From assembly GCF_036013745.1 (NCBI RefSeq), contig NZ_CP107880.1, positions 7,440,001-7,504,000 of the forward strand: 64,000 nucleotides of DNA, read 5' to 3'. The position numbers and the translations under genes were made by a program. The DNA comes from Streptomyces sp. NBC_00483. Its GTDB lineage: Bacteria; Actinomycetota; Actinomycetes; Streptomycetales; Streptomycetaceae. Every line of letters begins with the position of its first letter. The stretch's first letter is position 1. Below, in pieces: positions 52,070 through 61,146 of this stretch. Under the pieces are notes generated by a model. It searched no databases. It was not told where the DNA came from and was given only the letters and a program-made list of their open reading frames with translations.

Positions 52070-52630
52070 CTCGACGACCTCGTCCGTGGAGCCGATCTCC
52101 GCGATGCGCGGGAAGATCTTGCCGAAGCTGTGCTCGTGGGACGCGGCGTCCGTGTCGGTCGTCGCGTCGTCGACCAGCACCAGGTTGTAGCTCAGCTCCC
52201 ACGCGGAGCGGGCGGACGACTCGACGCCGATGGACGTCGAGATGCCGCAGAGCACGATCTGCGTGACGCCGCGGCGGCGCAGCTGGAGGTCCAGCTCGGT
52301 GCCGGTGAAGGCGCCCCAGTGCCGCTTGGTGATGACGATGTCGTCGCCGAGCGGGCCGAGCTCGTCGGGGAACTCGGAGAACGCGGGCGGCGGCGCCTGC
52401 GTCATGGCGCCCGCGGCGGCGCGGCCCGTGGGGAGGTCGCCGCCGTCCTGCGACCAGGCGACCTTCACGCGCACGACCGGCAGGCCCTTGGCGCGGAAGG
52501 CCTCGGCGAGCTTGGCCCCGTTCTTGAGGACGTCGGCGGAGGGGTGCACGGTCGGCAGGCCGAGGATGCCGTTCTGGAGGTCGATGAGGACGAGGGCGGG
52601 GCGCTCGTCGAGAGGCGTGTTGATCGTCAT
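52055..52630 (-). CDS. Isochorismatase-family hydrolase
   Basis: 191 residues. Cysteine-hydrolase fold: ALVLIDLQNGIL (Asp), DDIVITKRHWGAFTGTELDLQLRRRGV (Lys), and QIVLCGISTSIGVESSARSAWELSYNL. In nicotinamidases the last motif has the nucleophile Cys (xVCVEST); here Gly takes its place (SIGVESS), as in true isochorismatases such as EntB/PhzD, so a vinyl-ether hydrolase mechanism is more likely. Substrate unknown. The 3' end is triplicated in the tandem array downstream. Confidence 0.9.
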   Translation of the reverse strand: MTINTPLDERPALVLIDLQNGILGLPTVHPSADVLKNGAKLAEAFRAKGLPVVRVKVAWSQDGGDLPTGRAAAGAMTQAPPPAFSEFPDELGPLGDDIVITKRHWGAFTGTELDLQLRRRGVTQIVLCGISTSIGVESSARSAWELSYNLVLVDDATTDTDAASHEHSFGKIFPRIAEIGSTDEVVELLKK

Positions 52631-52762
52631 GTTCGGCAGGCTAACTGTCTAACAGAAAAACTTGCAAGATTGCCTGTCTATCGCGAGTGTGGTGTGCGGG
52701 TGTGATGTCACGCCGCGGCACGGGATCGGCCGCTGTCAGACCTGCCGGGTAGGTTGTGGAAC

Positions 52763-53542
52763 ATGCGCATTGCTACCTGGAACGTGAACTCGATCACCGC
52801 GCGGCTCCCGCGCCTCCTTGCCTGGCTGGAGAGCAGTGGCACGGACGTGCTGTGCATCCAGGAGACCAAGTGCTCGGCGGAGCAGTTCCCCGCGGACGAG
52901 CTGCGGGAGCTGGGCTACGAGTCGGCGGTGAACGCGAACGGCAGGTGGAACGGGGTGGCGCTGCTCTCCCGCGTGGGCCTGGAGGACGTGGTCAAGGGCC
53001 TGCCCGGCGACCCCGGTTATGACGGGGCCGAGGAGCCCCGCGCCGTCTCCGCGACCTGCGGCCCGGTCCGCGTCTGGTCGGTCTACGTGCCGAACGGGCG
53101 GGAAGTGGACCACGCGCACTACGCGTACAAGCTCCAGTGGTTCGAGGCCCTGAAGGCGGCGGTCGCGGGCGACGCGGCGGGCTCGCGCCCCTTCGCGGTG
53201 ATGGGCGACTACAACGTGGCGCCGACGGACGACGATGTCTGGGACATCTCCCTCTTCGACGGTGCGACGCATGTGACCCCCGCCGAGCGGGCGGCGCTCA
53301 CGGCGCTGCGCGAGACGGGCCTGAGCGACGTCGTGCCGCGCCCCCTCAAGTACGACCACCCCTTCACGTACTGGGACTACCGCGCCCTCGGCTTCCCGAA
53401 GAACAAGGGCATGCGCATCGACCTGGTCTACGGGAACGAGCCGTTCGCCAAGGCCGTCTCCGACGCCTACGTGGACCGCGAGGAGCGCAAGGGCAAGGGC
53501 GCGTCGGACCATGCGCCGGTCGTGGTGGACCTCGACGTCTGA
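52763..53542 (+). CDS. xthA: Exodeoxyribonuclease III
   Basis: 259 residues. ATG 52763 lies seven nt after TAGGTT (52750-52755), so it is probably leaderless. AP endonuclease/3'-5' exonuclease for base-excision repair: MRIATWNVNSITARLPRLLAWL (Asn), CIQETKC (Mg Glu), WSVYVPNGR, FAVMGDYNVAPTDDDVWD (Asp-Asn), YTYWDYRA-type FTYWDYRALGF, MRIDLVY and SDHAPVVVDLDV (catalytic His). The stop lies in a 10-bp tandem repeat. Confidence 0.95.
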   Translation: MRIATWNVNSITARLPRLLAWLESSGTDVLCIQETKCSAEQFPADELRELGYESAVNANGRWNGVALLSRVGLEDVVKGLPGDPGYDGAEEPRAVSATCGPVRVWSVYVPNGREVDHAHYAYKLQWFEALKAAVAGDAAGSRPFAVMGDYNVAPTDDDVWDISLFDGATHVTPAERAALTALRETGLSDVVPRPLKYDHPFTYWDYRALGFPKNKGMRIDLVYGNEPFAKAVSDAYVDREERKGKGASDHAPVVVDLDV

Positions 53543-53576
53543 GATCGTCTGAGATCGGCCGAGATCGGCCGGGTCC
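53537..53576. repeat. 10-bp tandem repeat at the xthA stop
   Basis: GTCTGAGATC twice (53537, 53547), then the variants GGCCGAGATC (53557) and GGCCGGGTCC (53567). The xthA stop TGA is in unit 1. Confidence 0.85.
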
Positions 53577-53628
53577 GGCCCCGTTCTCAGTGCCCCGTTG
53601 TCAGTGGCGGGCGCTAGCGTCTGCGCCC

Positions 53629-54297
53629 GTGACGGATCTGACGACGTACCTGAACTCGACCCAACTGGCCTACGACACCGCAGCCGGCGCCTACGCCGAG
53701 ATCGTTCCCCCGCTCTTCCCGCAGGACCTGTACGCGCACGCGGTGTTCGGCGTCTTCGCCGAGCGCGTCAAGCAGGCGGACGCCGGGCCCGTGGCCGACC
53801 TCGGCTGCGGGCCCGGACATGTGACGGCCCATCTGAACTCCCTCGGGCTCTCCGCGTTCGGCATCGACCTCTCGCCGAAGACGGTCGCGGAGGCCCGCCG
53901 TGCCCACCCCGGACTGCGGTTCGAGGAGGGCACGATGACCGGCCTCGACCTGGCCGACGGCTCGCTGGGCGGCGTCGTCGCCTGGTACTCGACGGTGCAC
54001 ACGCCGCCGGAGCTGCTGCCGACGGTGTTCGCCGAGTTCCACCGCGTCCTCGCCCCCGGCGGCTACCTGCTGCTCGGCTTCAAGGTGGGCGACCTGCTGC
54101 GCCACCTGGACCACGCCTACGGCCACGATCTCTCGCTGGACGTCTACTGGCTGGACCCGGAGCAGGTCGCCGGGCTCGTGGAGCAATCGGGCCTCCCGGT
54201 GGAGGCCCAACTGATCCGCGAGCCCGAGGACTACGAGCGGGCGACCCAGGCCAAGCAGGGAATCCTGATCGCCCGAAAGCCGGCCGCTACGGCCTAA
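53629..54297 (+). CDS. Class I SAM-dependent methyltransferase
   Basis: 222 residues from GTG 53629; TAGCGT (53615-53620) lies eight nt upstream, so it is probably leaderless. Methyltransferase_11-like: VADLGCGPGHVTAHL (motif I), FGIDLSPKTVAEARRAHP, LADGSLGGVVAWYSTVHTPPELLPTVFAEFHRVLAPGGYLLLGF. Acceptor unknown. The last codons lie in a 14-bp tandem array shared with the convergent GDSL gene. Confidence 0.92.
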   Translation: MTDLTTYLNSTQLAYDTAAGAYAEIVPPLFPQDLYAHAVFGVFAERVKQADAGPVADLGCGPGHVTAHLNSLGLSAFGIDLSPKTVAEARRAHPGLRFEEGTMTGLDLADGSLGGVVAWYSTVHTPPELLPTVFAEFHRVLAPGGYLLLGFKVGDLLRHLDHAYGHDLSLDVYWLDPEQVAGLVEQSGLPVEAQLIREPEDYERATQAKQGILIARKPAATA

Positions 54298-54326
54298 TCG
54301 CTACCGCCTGATCGCTACGGCCTGAG
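54285..54326. repeat. Tandem array, three 14-bp units over two convergent stops
   Basis: CGCTACGGCCTAAT (54285), CGCTACCGCCTGAT (54299), CGCTACGGCCTGAG (54313). The methyltransferase stop is in unit 1 and the GDSL hydrolase stop (on the other strand) in unit 3, so the array is the whole intergenic region. Confidence 0.92.
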
Positions 54327-56093
54327 CACGTTCAGGTCGATCGAGTCGGCCAGCGCCTTCAGACCCGGGTCACCCGGATGCAGATGGTCCCCGCTGTCGT
54401 ACGCGGGGAGCATCCGCGCCGGGTGGGCCGGGTCCCGCACGACGGCATCGAAGTCGAGGAAGCCGTCGAAGCCCGAACCGGCGCTGCGGACAAAGGAGTT
54501 GATGGCCTCCCGCTGCACGTCGGCGGCCGGCGTGCACAGGGTCTCGCCCTCGCACGGCGTGATGGTCGCCCCGATCACCTTGAGGCCCCGCGCGTGCGCC
54601 CGCGCCACGATCTCCCGCAGGCCCGCCTCGACTTGCTCGGCGCTCGCGCCCCAGCGCACGTCGTTCACGCCCTGGAAGACGACGACCGTCCTGGCCGAGG
54701 TCTGCGCGAACACATCGCGGTCGAGCCGGTGCAGCGCGCTGACACCGCCCGTATCCGTGGAGAGTCCGTCGCCGGGATAGCGGTCGGCGATGACCCGGTT
54801 CGCGGAGATGCCCTCGTTGAGGACGCCGTAGTGCGGCACCTTCGACTGGGCGAGGAGTCGCGTGGCGAGCACGTTGGGCCAGCGGTGGTTCGCGTCCAGT
54901 GTCGACTTCACGCCATCCGTGATGGAGTCGCCGAGCAGCACGACGGAGCCGGGGCCACCGCCCACGTCGACCCCGGTGAGCAGCGGCCAGTACGAGATCG
55001 TCGAGCTGTACGAGGAGCCGTCCGCCTCCGTGGCGTGATCGCCCATCGTGCTGACGTAGCTGCGCTGGATGGCCTGGCTGTGCACGGGTGCCGCGGTGAC
55101 GGGCTCCGGCAGATGGAAGCTCACGAGCAGGTTGGCGTTCTCCGGCACGTCGAAGTCCACCGGATCACTGAACGCCTGCCCGCCCGCTGGGAGTTGAGTG
55201 CCGGAGGTACCCTGGAACGTCAGCGGCACCGGCTTCCCGAGCGCCGCGGCCCCCGCTCCCTGCACCGCCACCGACGCGCTCCCGACGCGTACCGGGGTCG
55301 CGGCGAAGGTGTTCTCCAGGCGGATGCGGACCTTCGGCCCGCCGGTGCTCGTGTGTACGACGAGCCGGATGGTGCGGTCCGCCCACGGCCCCACCGCGGT
55401 GTACCCGGCGGGCGAGGCCGACCAGCTGCCCGTCCACCCGGACGTCGCCGCACGCACGGACAGGTCGAAGACGTGCAGCGCCCCGCCGCTCGCCTTCGGC
55501 GCCCTCGGCAGGTCGACGGAGGTGATCCGGTGGCCCTTGCGCACCGGGACGGTCACCGCGTACAGCCGTGTCTTCTCCGGGACTTGGCCGTACGTAGTGT
55601 TCCGGTGCGGCAGTGCCACCGACTTCGTGGCGAGCGGCCCGGAGCGCCAGTCCGGCGCGGTGAGCCGGTACGTCGAGCGGGAGCCGTCCGCGTACCGGAC
55701 GACGCCGGTCCCGGACGCGTCGCCTCCGGTCCCGGCGACCAGGAAGGCGAGCGCGTCCCCGCGCCCGTTCACCCGCACGGACTGCCCGTTCGCCCGTACG
55801 TTGTCGGGTCCGGACCCCGCGGTCCGCGGCCAGGTGAGCCGGGCCCGGTCGATCTCCATGCTGCGGCCGGGCGTCCAGTCGGCCGCGGTGAGGTCCTGCG
55901 CGGACAGGGAGCTGCCCGCGCCGTCGAAGTCCGCTTCGCCGGGCTCCGTGTCGTCGCTGACGGCGCGGTTGTCGAAGAGCCGCTCCAGGGGGAGCGGCCC
56001 GGGTCTGGCGGGTGCCGCGTGGGCCGCGGTGACAGGGGTGACCCCCGCACATACGGCCAGTATGAACGCGGCTCCCCAAATGTGTCGGCGCAA
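54315..56093 (-). CDS. Secreted SGNH/GDSL-family hydrolase
   Basis: 592 residues. I prefer TTG 56093: GGAGGG lies 8 nt upstream and the product starts with a good signal peptide (RRHIWGAAFILAVCAGVTPVTAAHA); ATG 56138 would add 15 residues but has no ribosome site. A ~250-residue N-terminal beta-rich region precedes the SGNH domain: VVLLGDSITDGVKS (block I), GVLNEGISANRV, VVFQGVNDVRWG (block III Asn) and YDSGDHLHPGDPG (block V Asp-x2-His). An exported esterase or lipase, possibly on polysaccharide or peptidoglycan acetyl groups. Confidence 0.88.
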   Translation of the reverse strand: MRRHIWGAAFILAVCAGVTPVTAAHAAPARPGPLPLERLFDNRAVSDDTEPGEADFDGAGSSLSAQDLTAADWTPGRSMEIDRARLTWPRTAGSGPDNVRANGQSVRVNGRGDALAFLVAGTGGDASGTGVVRYADGSRSTYRLTAPDWRSGPLATKSVALPHRNTTYGQVPEKTRLYAVTVPVRKGHRITSVDLPRAPKASGGALHVFDLSVRAATSGWTGSWSASPAGYTAVGPWADRTIRLVVHTSTGGPKVRIRLENTFAATPVRVGSASVAVQGAGAAALGKPVPLTFQGTSGTQLPAGGQAFSDPVDFDVPENANLLVSFHLPEPVTAAPVHSQAIQRSYVSTMGDHATEADGSSYSSTISYWPLLTGVDVGGGPGSVVLLGDSITDGVKSTLDANHRWPNVLATRLLAQSKVPHYGVLNEGISANRVIADRYPGDGLSTDTGGVSALHRLDRDVFAQTSARTVVVFQGVNDVRWGASAEQVEAGLREIVARAHARGLKVIGATITPCEGETLCTPAADVQREAINSFVRSAGSGFDGFLDFDAVVRDPAHPARMLPAYDSGDHLHPGDPGLKALADSIDLNVLRP

Positions 56094-56282
56094 GACCGAC
56101 TCCCTCCGCTTGTGTGTCCGCCGTGGTGGTTGCGCCATGAAGCTAAGGACGAGGTGATGGCCCGTCAATGTGCCGCGAGGTAAACGGGGGAGAAAGGCCG
56201 GTGTCCGGTTCCTGAACTCCGCGCGGCGCCACCTCCGCGCGCCTGTGGTGCGGGCTGGTGCTCGGATGCCAATCTGGGCGAT

Positions 56283-56732
56283 ATGAAGATCCCTTTCGCG
56301 GCTAATTGGCGCAAGAAGCACGGTCCGGCGCACGGCGTCGCCGTGTTCCCGACCGGCGACGAAGGTGGCGAGGGCGAGAGCGGACTTGTCGAACTCCTCT
56401 CCGAGTGCGAGCTGTTGCGTTCCCAGGCCGATGACGCGGGGGTCGAACTGGACGAGTCGGTGCGGTCGTTGGAGGCCCTCGATCAACTCGTGCCGCGCTG
56501 GCGGGAGGACGAGGACACGCTGCACTGGCTGGGTAACGACGCGGGCCTCTATCTGGGTTCGGTCATGGTGCGGCACGTCTCGGGCGCCACTTGGGTGATC
56601 TGGGACAACGGGCAGCCGGTGGTGCGGCTCGAGTCGGGCCGCGAGATCGACGTCGTGGAGGCCGGGCACGAGTGGGCGGCGAGCGGGGCGCCCGAGCTCT
56701 CCCAGTTCTACGCGGAGGCCGCCGAGTCGTAG
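56283..56732 (+). CDS. DUF6278 family protein
   Basis: 149 residues. Acidic cytoplasmic protein with KIPFAANWRKKHGPAHGVAVFP at the start, a helical middle (ELDESVRSLEALDQLVPRWREDEDTLHWLGNDAGLYLGSVMV) and ATWVIWDNGQPVVRLESGREIDVVEAGHEW. I take it as the DUF6278 type common in streptomycetes; function unknown. Single gene, divergent from the GDSL hydrolase gene. Confidence 0.75.
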   Translation: MKIPFAANWRKKHGPAHGVAVFPTGDEGGEGESGLVELLSECELLRSQADDAGVELDESVRSLEALDQLVPRWREDEDTLHWLGNDAGLYLGSVMVRHVSGATWVIWDNGQPVVRLESGREIDVVEAGHEWAASGAPELSQFYAEAAES

Positions 56733-56829
56733 ACCGTGCCCGGAGCGCCGCGTAGTTGAGCGTCAAAGCCGCAAATACGGTTAATGACCATAAGTGCGTG
56801 TCGTCTGTTAAGTCCCATGTAAGCGTGGA

Positions 56830-56835
56830 TAGTTT
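56830..56835 (+). promoter_or_regulatory. Candidate -10 of the gluABCD operon
   Basis: TAGTTT at 56830-56835, 39 bp before gluA, in a comparatively AT-rich 142-bp region that also holds ACGGTTAATGACCATAAG. No clear -35 or dyad; the regulator cannot be named. Confidence 0.35.
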
Positions 56836-56874
56836 GCGCGGACCGACACAGCTGAAAGTGGGCAGGGACTGCCG

Positions 56875-57618
56875 ATGGCCGTCGATCCGTTGATCGAGCT
56901 GCGAGACGTGAACAAGTACTACGGGGAGCTGCATGTCCTCCAGGACATCGACCTCACCGTCGGCAAGGGGGAGGTGGTGGTGGTCATCGGCCCTTCGGGG
57001 TCGGGCAAGTCGACGCTCTGCCGGACGATCAACCGTCTGGAGACCATCGAGTCCGGAGAGATCCGACTCGACGGACAGCCGCTCCCCGAGGAGGGGAAGG
57101 CGCTCGCACAACTGCGGGCCGAAGTGGGCATGGTCTTCCAGTCGTTCAACCTCTTCGCGCACAAGACGGTCCTCCAGAACGTCTCGCTGGCCCAGCTGAA
57201 GGTCAGGAAGCGCAAGAAGGACGAGGCCGACAAGCGCTCCCGCGAACTCCTCGACCGGGTCGGACTCGCCGCCCACGCCGACAAGTTCCCCGCGCAGATG
57301 TCCGGCGGACAGCAGCAGCGCGTGGCCATCGCCCGCGCACTCGCCATGGACCCCAAGGCCCTTCTCTTCGACGAGCCGACCTCGGCACTCGACCCGGAGA
57401 TGATCAACGAGGTGCTCGAGGTCATGCAGCAACTCGCGCACGAGGGCATGACGATGGTCGTCGTCACCCACGAGATGGGCTTCGCGCGCACCGCCGCCGA
57501 CCGCGTCGTCTTCATGGCGGACGGGAAGATCGTGGAGGACCGCAACCCCGAGGAGTTCTTCACCCATCCGGAGAGCGAGCGCGCCCGTGACTTCCTCTCC
57601 AAGATCCTGAAGCACTGA
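56875..57618 (+). CDS. gluA: Glutamate ABC transporter ATP-binding protein
   Basis: 247 residues. Polar amino-acid ABC ATPase: Walker [28 protein letters not shown], signature [16 protein letters not shown], Walker [16 protein letters not shown] and VTHEMGFAR. First gene of a four-gene operon (ATPase, binding protein, two permeases) in the same order as gluABCD of corynebacteria. Confidence 0.95.
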   Translation: MAVDPLIELRDVNKYYGELHVLQDIDLTVGKGEVVVVIGPSGSGKSTLCRTINRLETIESGEIRLDGQPLPEEGKALAQLRAEVGMVFQSFNLFAHKTVLQNVSLAQLKVRKRKKDEADKRSRELLDRVGLAAHADKFPAQMSGGQQQRVAIARALAMDPKALLFDEPTSALDPEMINEVLEVMQQLAHEGMTMVVVTHEMGFARTAADRVVFMADGKIVEDRNPEEFFTHPESERARDFLSKILKH

Positions 57619-57638
57619 CCGGGGGAGCGCACCAGCAC

Positions 57639-58550
57639 ATGATCGCCAAGTCGCTACGGCTGCTCGCCGCCATGGCGGCGGTGGCCCTCGCCGCCACCGC
57701 CTGCGGCAAGGAGGGCGCCCCGCCGGTCAAGGGACCGTCGGCCGCGGAGCTCCCCAAGTACCAGATCGCGCAAGGGTTCTCGCTGCCCGACTCCCCGACG
57801 TGGAAGAAGGCGGAGAAGCGCGGCCACTTCATCGTCGGGGCCAAGGAGGACCAGCCCTACCTCGGTGAGAAGAACCCCGCGAACGGCACGTACACGGGCT
57901 TCGACATCGAGATCGCCAAGATGGTCTCGGCCTCCCTCGGCCTCGACCCGAAGAAGATCCGCTTCAAGACCATCGCGTCGGCGAACCGCGAGACGGCCCT
58001 GCAGAACGGGCAGATCGACTACTACGTCGGCACGTACACCATCAACGATCTCCGCAAGAAGATCGTCGGCTTCGCGGGCCCGTACTACATGGCGGGACAG
58101 TCGCTGCTCGTGCGCACCGACGAGAAGGACATCAAGGGTCCGGGCGACCTCGCGGGCAAGAGGGTCTGCTCGGCAGCCGGTTCCACGCCGTATCAGCGCA
58201 TCAAGGCCGACTACCCGAAGGCCGAGCTCGTCGCGTACGACACGTACTCGATCTGCGTCGACAATCTGCTGACCTACCAGGTCGACGCGGTCACCACCGA
58301 CGACGCGATCCTGCTCGGCTACGCGGCCAAGGTGCCGGAGGAGATGAAGCTCGTCGGCAAGCCGTTCTCCGAGGAGCCGTACGGCATCGGGGTCCCGAAG
58401 AAGGACAACGCGCTGCGGTTCGCCATCGACGACGCCATCGAGGCCCGCCAGAAGAACGGCGACTGGAAGAAGGCGTACGAGGCGACGCTCGGCCTGTCCG
58501 GTGAGCCGGCCCCGAAACCGCCCGCCATCGACCGCTACCCGGCGAACTGA
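57639..58550 (+). CDS. gluB: Glutamate-binding lipoprotein
   Basis: 303 residues, lipobox ALAATACGK. Bacterial solute-binding family 3: FIVGAKEDQPYLGEKNP, TGFDIEIAKMVSASLGL, TIASANRETALQNGQIDYYVGTYTINDLRKK, GKRVCSAAGSTPYQRIK, QVDAVTTDDAILLGYA and EPYGIGVPKKDNALR. Captures glutamate (possibly aspartate) for the GluCD permease. Confidence 0.94.
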   Translation: MIAKSLRLLAAMAAVALAATACGKEGAPPVKGPSAAELPKYQIAQGFSLPDSPTWKKAEKRGHFIVGAKEDQPYLGEKNPANGTYTGFDIEIAKMVSASLGLDPKKIRFKTIASANRETALQNGQIDYYVGTYTINDLRKKIVGFAGPYYMAGQSLLVRTDEKDIKGPGDLAGKRVCSAAGSTPYQRIKADYPKAELVAYDTYSICVDNLLTYQVDAVTTDDAILLGYAAKVPEEMKLVGKPFSEEPYGIGVPKKDNALRFAIDDAIEARQKNGDWKKAYEATLGLSGEPAPKPPAIDRYPAN

Positions 58551-58561
58551 GGAGGCGTCCC

Positions 58562-59206
58562 ATGAATGTCCTGACCGACAACTTTTCGCTGTACTGGAAG
58601 GGCTTCCTCGGCACCGTCGAACTCACCGTCTTCGCGTCGGTCCTGGCCCTGGTGCTCGGATTCCTCATGGCCTCGTTCCGGGTCGCGCCCGTCGGATCCT
58701 TCCGGGCCTTCGGCACCGCGTGGGTCACTGTGCTGCGCAACACCCCGCTGACGCTGCTGTTCTTCGCGGTGCTGCTCGGCCTGCCGCGCTTCGGTCTGGT
58801 CCTGCCCTTCACCGTCTTCGCGATCCTCGCGCTCGGCTGCTACACCTCGGCGTTCATCTGCGAGGCGGTGCGCTCCGGCATCAACACGGTGCCCAAGGGG
58901 CAGGGCGAAGCGGCCCGCAGCCTCGGCATGACGTTCGGCCAGACCCTGACCCATGTGATCCTGCCGCAGGCCTTCCGGTCCGTGATCCCGCCGATCGGCT
59001 CCACGCTCATCGCGCTCGCCAAGAACTCCGCGATCGCGGGCGCCTTCAGCGTCGTCGAGCTGCTCGGCACCTACAAAACGCTCAGCGAGCTCGGCTACAA
59101 CATCATCTGGACCTTCGTCTGGATCGCGATCGGATACCTGATCATCACGCTCGCCATCAGCGCCCTGTTCAACTTCCTCGAGAAGCGCTGGGGGTTCGCC
59201 CGATGA
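58562..59206 (+). CDS. gluC: Glutamate ABC transporter permease
   Basis: 214 residues, GGAGG ribosome site. HisMQ-type permease with about five membrane segments; FLGTVELTVFASVLALVLGFLMASFRV, RNTPLTLLFFAVLLGLP and the EAA loop GINTVPKGQGEAARSLGMTFGQTLTHVILPQAFRSVIPPIGS. The 3' end overlaps gluD by 4 bp. Confidence 0.95.
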   Translation: MNVLTDNFSLYWKGFLGTVELTVFASVLALVLGFLMASFRVAPVGSFRAFGTAWVTVLRNTPLTLLFFAVLLGLPRFGLVLPFTVFAILALGCYTSAFICEAVRSGINTVPKGQGEAARSLGMTFGQTLTHVILPQAFRSVIPPIGSTLIALAKNSAIAGAFSVVELLGTYKTLSELGYNIIWTFVWIAIGYLIITLAISALFNFLEKRWGFAR

Positions 59207-60072
59207 AGGCCCTGCGGCACGACGCCACCGCCCTCTACGACATCCCGGGCCCGAAGACCGAACGCCGGCACAAGATGTACGGCGCCGTCTCGACGCTCAT
59301 CGTGCTCGCCCTGGTCGGCTGGATCCTGTACCTGCTCTTCGACACCGACCAGTTCACGTACACGAAGTGGATGCCCTTCGAGTACACGGGCATCCAGGAG
59401 CTGCTCCTGCGCGGGCTCGGCAACACGCTCAAGGCATTCGCCATGGCGGCCGTCCTCTCGCTCGTGCTCGGCACGCTCCTGGCCGTGGGACGGCTCTCCG
59501 ACCACAAACCGGTGCGCTGGATCGCGACGCTGTTCGTCGAGTTCTTCCGCGCCATGCCGGTCCTGGTGATGATCTTCTTCATCTACGTGGCCCTGAAGAT
59601 GGAGCCGCTGGCCGCGCTCGTCGCCGGCCTGACGCTCTACAACGGCTCCGTGCTCGCCGAGGTGTTCCGTTCGGGCATCAACGCGGTGGAGCGCGGGCAG
59701 CGCGAGGCGGCGTACGCGCTGGGCATGCGCAAGACGCAGGTCATGACGCATGTGCTCGTCCCTCAGGCGGTGCGGGCCATGCTGCCCGCCATCATCAGCC
59801 AGTTGGTGGTGGCCCTGAAGGACACGTCGCTCGGGTATCTCATCACCTATGAGGAGTTCCTCCACGCCGGAAAACTGATCGCTTCCAACCTCGACTACGA
59901 TTTGCCCTTCATCCCTGTGGTGATGGTGATCTCACCTATCTACATCGGGATGTGCATGGTGTTGTCCTGGTTCGCCCAGTGGGTGGCCAAGCGCCAGCGG
60001 CGCAACCCCAAGACGGAGGCGGCCGATGTCGCCCCGGCCGAGCCAGGGACGCTGCTGCCAGGTACGCAGTAG
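59203..60072 (+). CDS. gluD: Glutamate ABC transporter permease
   Basis: 289 residues. Second HisMQ-type permease, with a longer cytoplasmic N-terminus; LLRGLGNTLKAFAMAAVLSLVLGTLLAVGRL, EFFRAMPVLVMIFFIYVAL and the EAA loop GINAVERGQREAAYALGMRKTQVMTHVLVPQAVRAMLPAIISQ. Pairs with GluC. Pro/Ala-rich C-terminal tail. Confidence 0.95.
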   Translation: MKALRHDATALYDIPGPKTERRHKMYGAVSTLIVLALVGWILYLLFDTDQFTYTKWMPFEYTGIQELLLRGLGNTLKAFAMAAVLSLVLGTLLAVGRLSDHKPVRWIATLFVEFFRAMPVLVMIFFIYVALKMEPLAALVAGLTLYNGSVLAEVFRSGINAVERGQREAAYALGMRKTQVMTHVLVPQAVRAMLPAIISQLVVALKDTSLGYLITYEEFLHAGKLIASNLDYDLPFIPVVMVISPIYIGMCMVLSWFAQWVAKRQRRNPKTEAADVAPAEPGTLLPGTQ

Positions 60073-60275
60073 CCGAAACGAAAGCATCGGCCCGTCCCCG
60101 CCCAGCGGCAGCCGGAGATCACTGCTTCACGGAGTTCGTGTGTCCGTGTGGGAGAAGGTCAGCTGCAGCGTGCCGGTCGGGACGTGCCTGCTTGCCGAGG
60201 ATGAGCGGGCCCTTGTCGCATTCGTACGCGACGGGGGTGCCGCTCTCCTTGGTTTCGGGCGCCCTTCGGCGCGGC
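60073..60275. other. Gap with a possible small minus-strand coding sequence
   Basis: Lower-GC stretch after gluD. On the minus strand an open frame (60307 down to 60119, 62 codons) reads ESGTPVAYECDKGPLILGKQ and AAADLLPHGHTNSVK, which looks protein-like but overlaps the neighbouring gene's end and has no ribosome site I trust. No clear terminator for gluABCD is seen here. Confidence 0.3.
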
Positions 60276-61043
60276 CTATTTGGCGCGGTGCGCGGCGCGG
60301 CCGCCATTGGCTGGCGCGGCGGGCAGCGGGGCCTCGGCCGCCTTGGTGACGTCGTCGACCAGCTCGACGACGTCGGGCCCGTACGCCCCGGAGTTCACGA
60401 CCTTCAGCAGCAGGACGAAGGAGTTGTTGCCGTGCTTGCGGGCGAGTCGCTCGTGGTGGCGGGCGAGATAGCGCGTGGCGGCCTGGTTGGTGATCGGCAG
60501 CTGCCCGCAGAACAGGAACACCGGCCTCGCCTCGGGTGTGGCGGGACCGGCGGTCAGACGGGCCAGGAGTACGTATTCGGTTCTGCTCGGCTCCAGGCGG
60601 TAGCGCTCGGAGCCGATCTGGAAGGCGCCGCGGTCCGGACCCGGCTCGGGGTCGGTGTTGACCCGGACGCCGGGCAGCAGGCTGACCATGTGCGCGGCCA
60701 TGCGTCTGTTGGACGCCGGACCCCCGACACAGAATTCCGTACGCTCCCCGAAGCCCTGCTGCGCGGTGTCGTGGGCGACGACCTGGGCGTGCGCGTTGCA
60801 GTCCTTGATGAGCGCGGAGAGTTCGAGAAGGGCGAAGACGTCGTGGCGCTTCACCGTCAGCTCGGGGCCGCCCGCGTCGCGGTTCACGACGAGCAGCGAC
60901 TCGGAGTTGTCGGGCAGCCCGAAGAAGGCCTGCTTGCGGCGGAGCTTGCGCCGCCACAGGTAGGTACGGGCGAGCCAGCCCAGCGAGGCGCTGATGCCCG
61001 CCGCGATCAGGCCGAGGACGATGTTGCGCACGTCTTCAGTCAT
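60276..61043 (-). CDS. Membrane-anchored protein of unknown function
   Basis: 255 residues. N-terminal membrane segment (IVLGLIAAGISASLGWLARTYLW), a basic stretch (RRKLRRKQ), then a soluble domain: ESLLVVNRDAGGPELTVKRHDVFALLELSALI, GERTEFCVGGPASNRRMAAHMVSLLPGVRV, VFLFCGQLPITNQAATRYLARHHERLARKHG, FVLLLKVVNSGAYG. The order recalls STALD-like SMODS/SLOG-associated domains found next to nucleotide signalling systems, but no such partner is present; I treat this as unassigned. TAGAGT (61051-61056, minus strand) is seven nt before the ATG, so it is probably leaderless. Confidence 0.75.
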   Translation of the reverse strand: MTEDVRNIVLGLIAAGISASLGWLARTYLWRRKLRRKQAFFGLPDNSESLLVVNRDAGGPELTVKRHDVFALLELSALIKDCNAHAQVVAHDTAQQGFGERTEFCVGGPASNRRMAAHMVSLLPGVRVNTDPEPGPDRGAFQIGSERYRLEPSRTEYVLLARLTAGPATPEARPVFLFCGQLPITNQAATRYLARHHERLARKHGNNSFVLLLKVVNSGAYGPDVVELVDDVTKAAEAPLPAAPANGGRAAHRAK

Positions 61044-61146
61044 GGGGGCGCACTCTAGCGGGATGTTCGACCGGGGTTCGAGGGGGTCCTGACGGCGCGG
61101 TCCGATCAAGTTACGCTGCGCTGACGCCTGTTGACCGGAGGTACTG

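Noticed and set aside
52055..52630. Isochorismatase-like gene called inactive because the nucleophile Cys is missing
   Set aside because: True isochorismatases have Gly at this position, so the change defines the subgroup rather than a defect.
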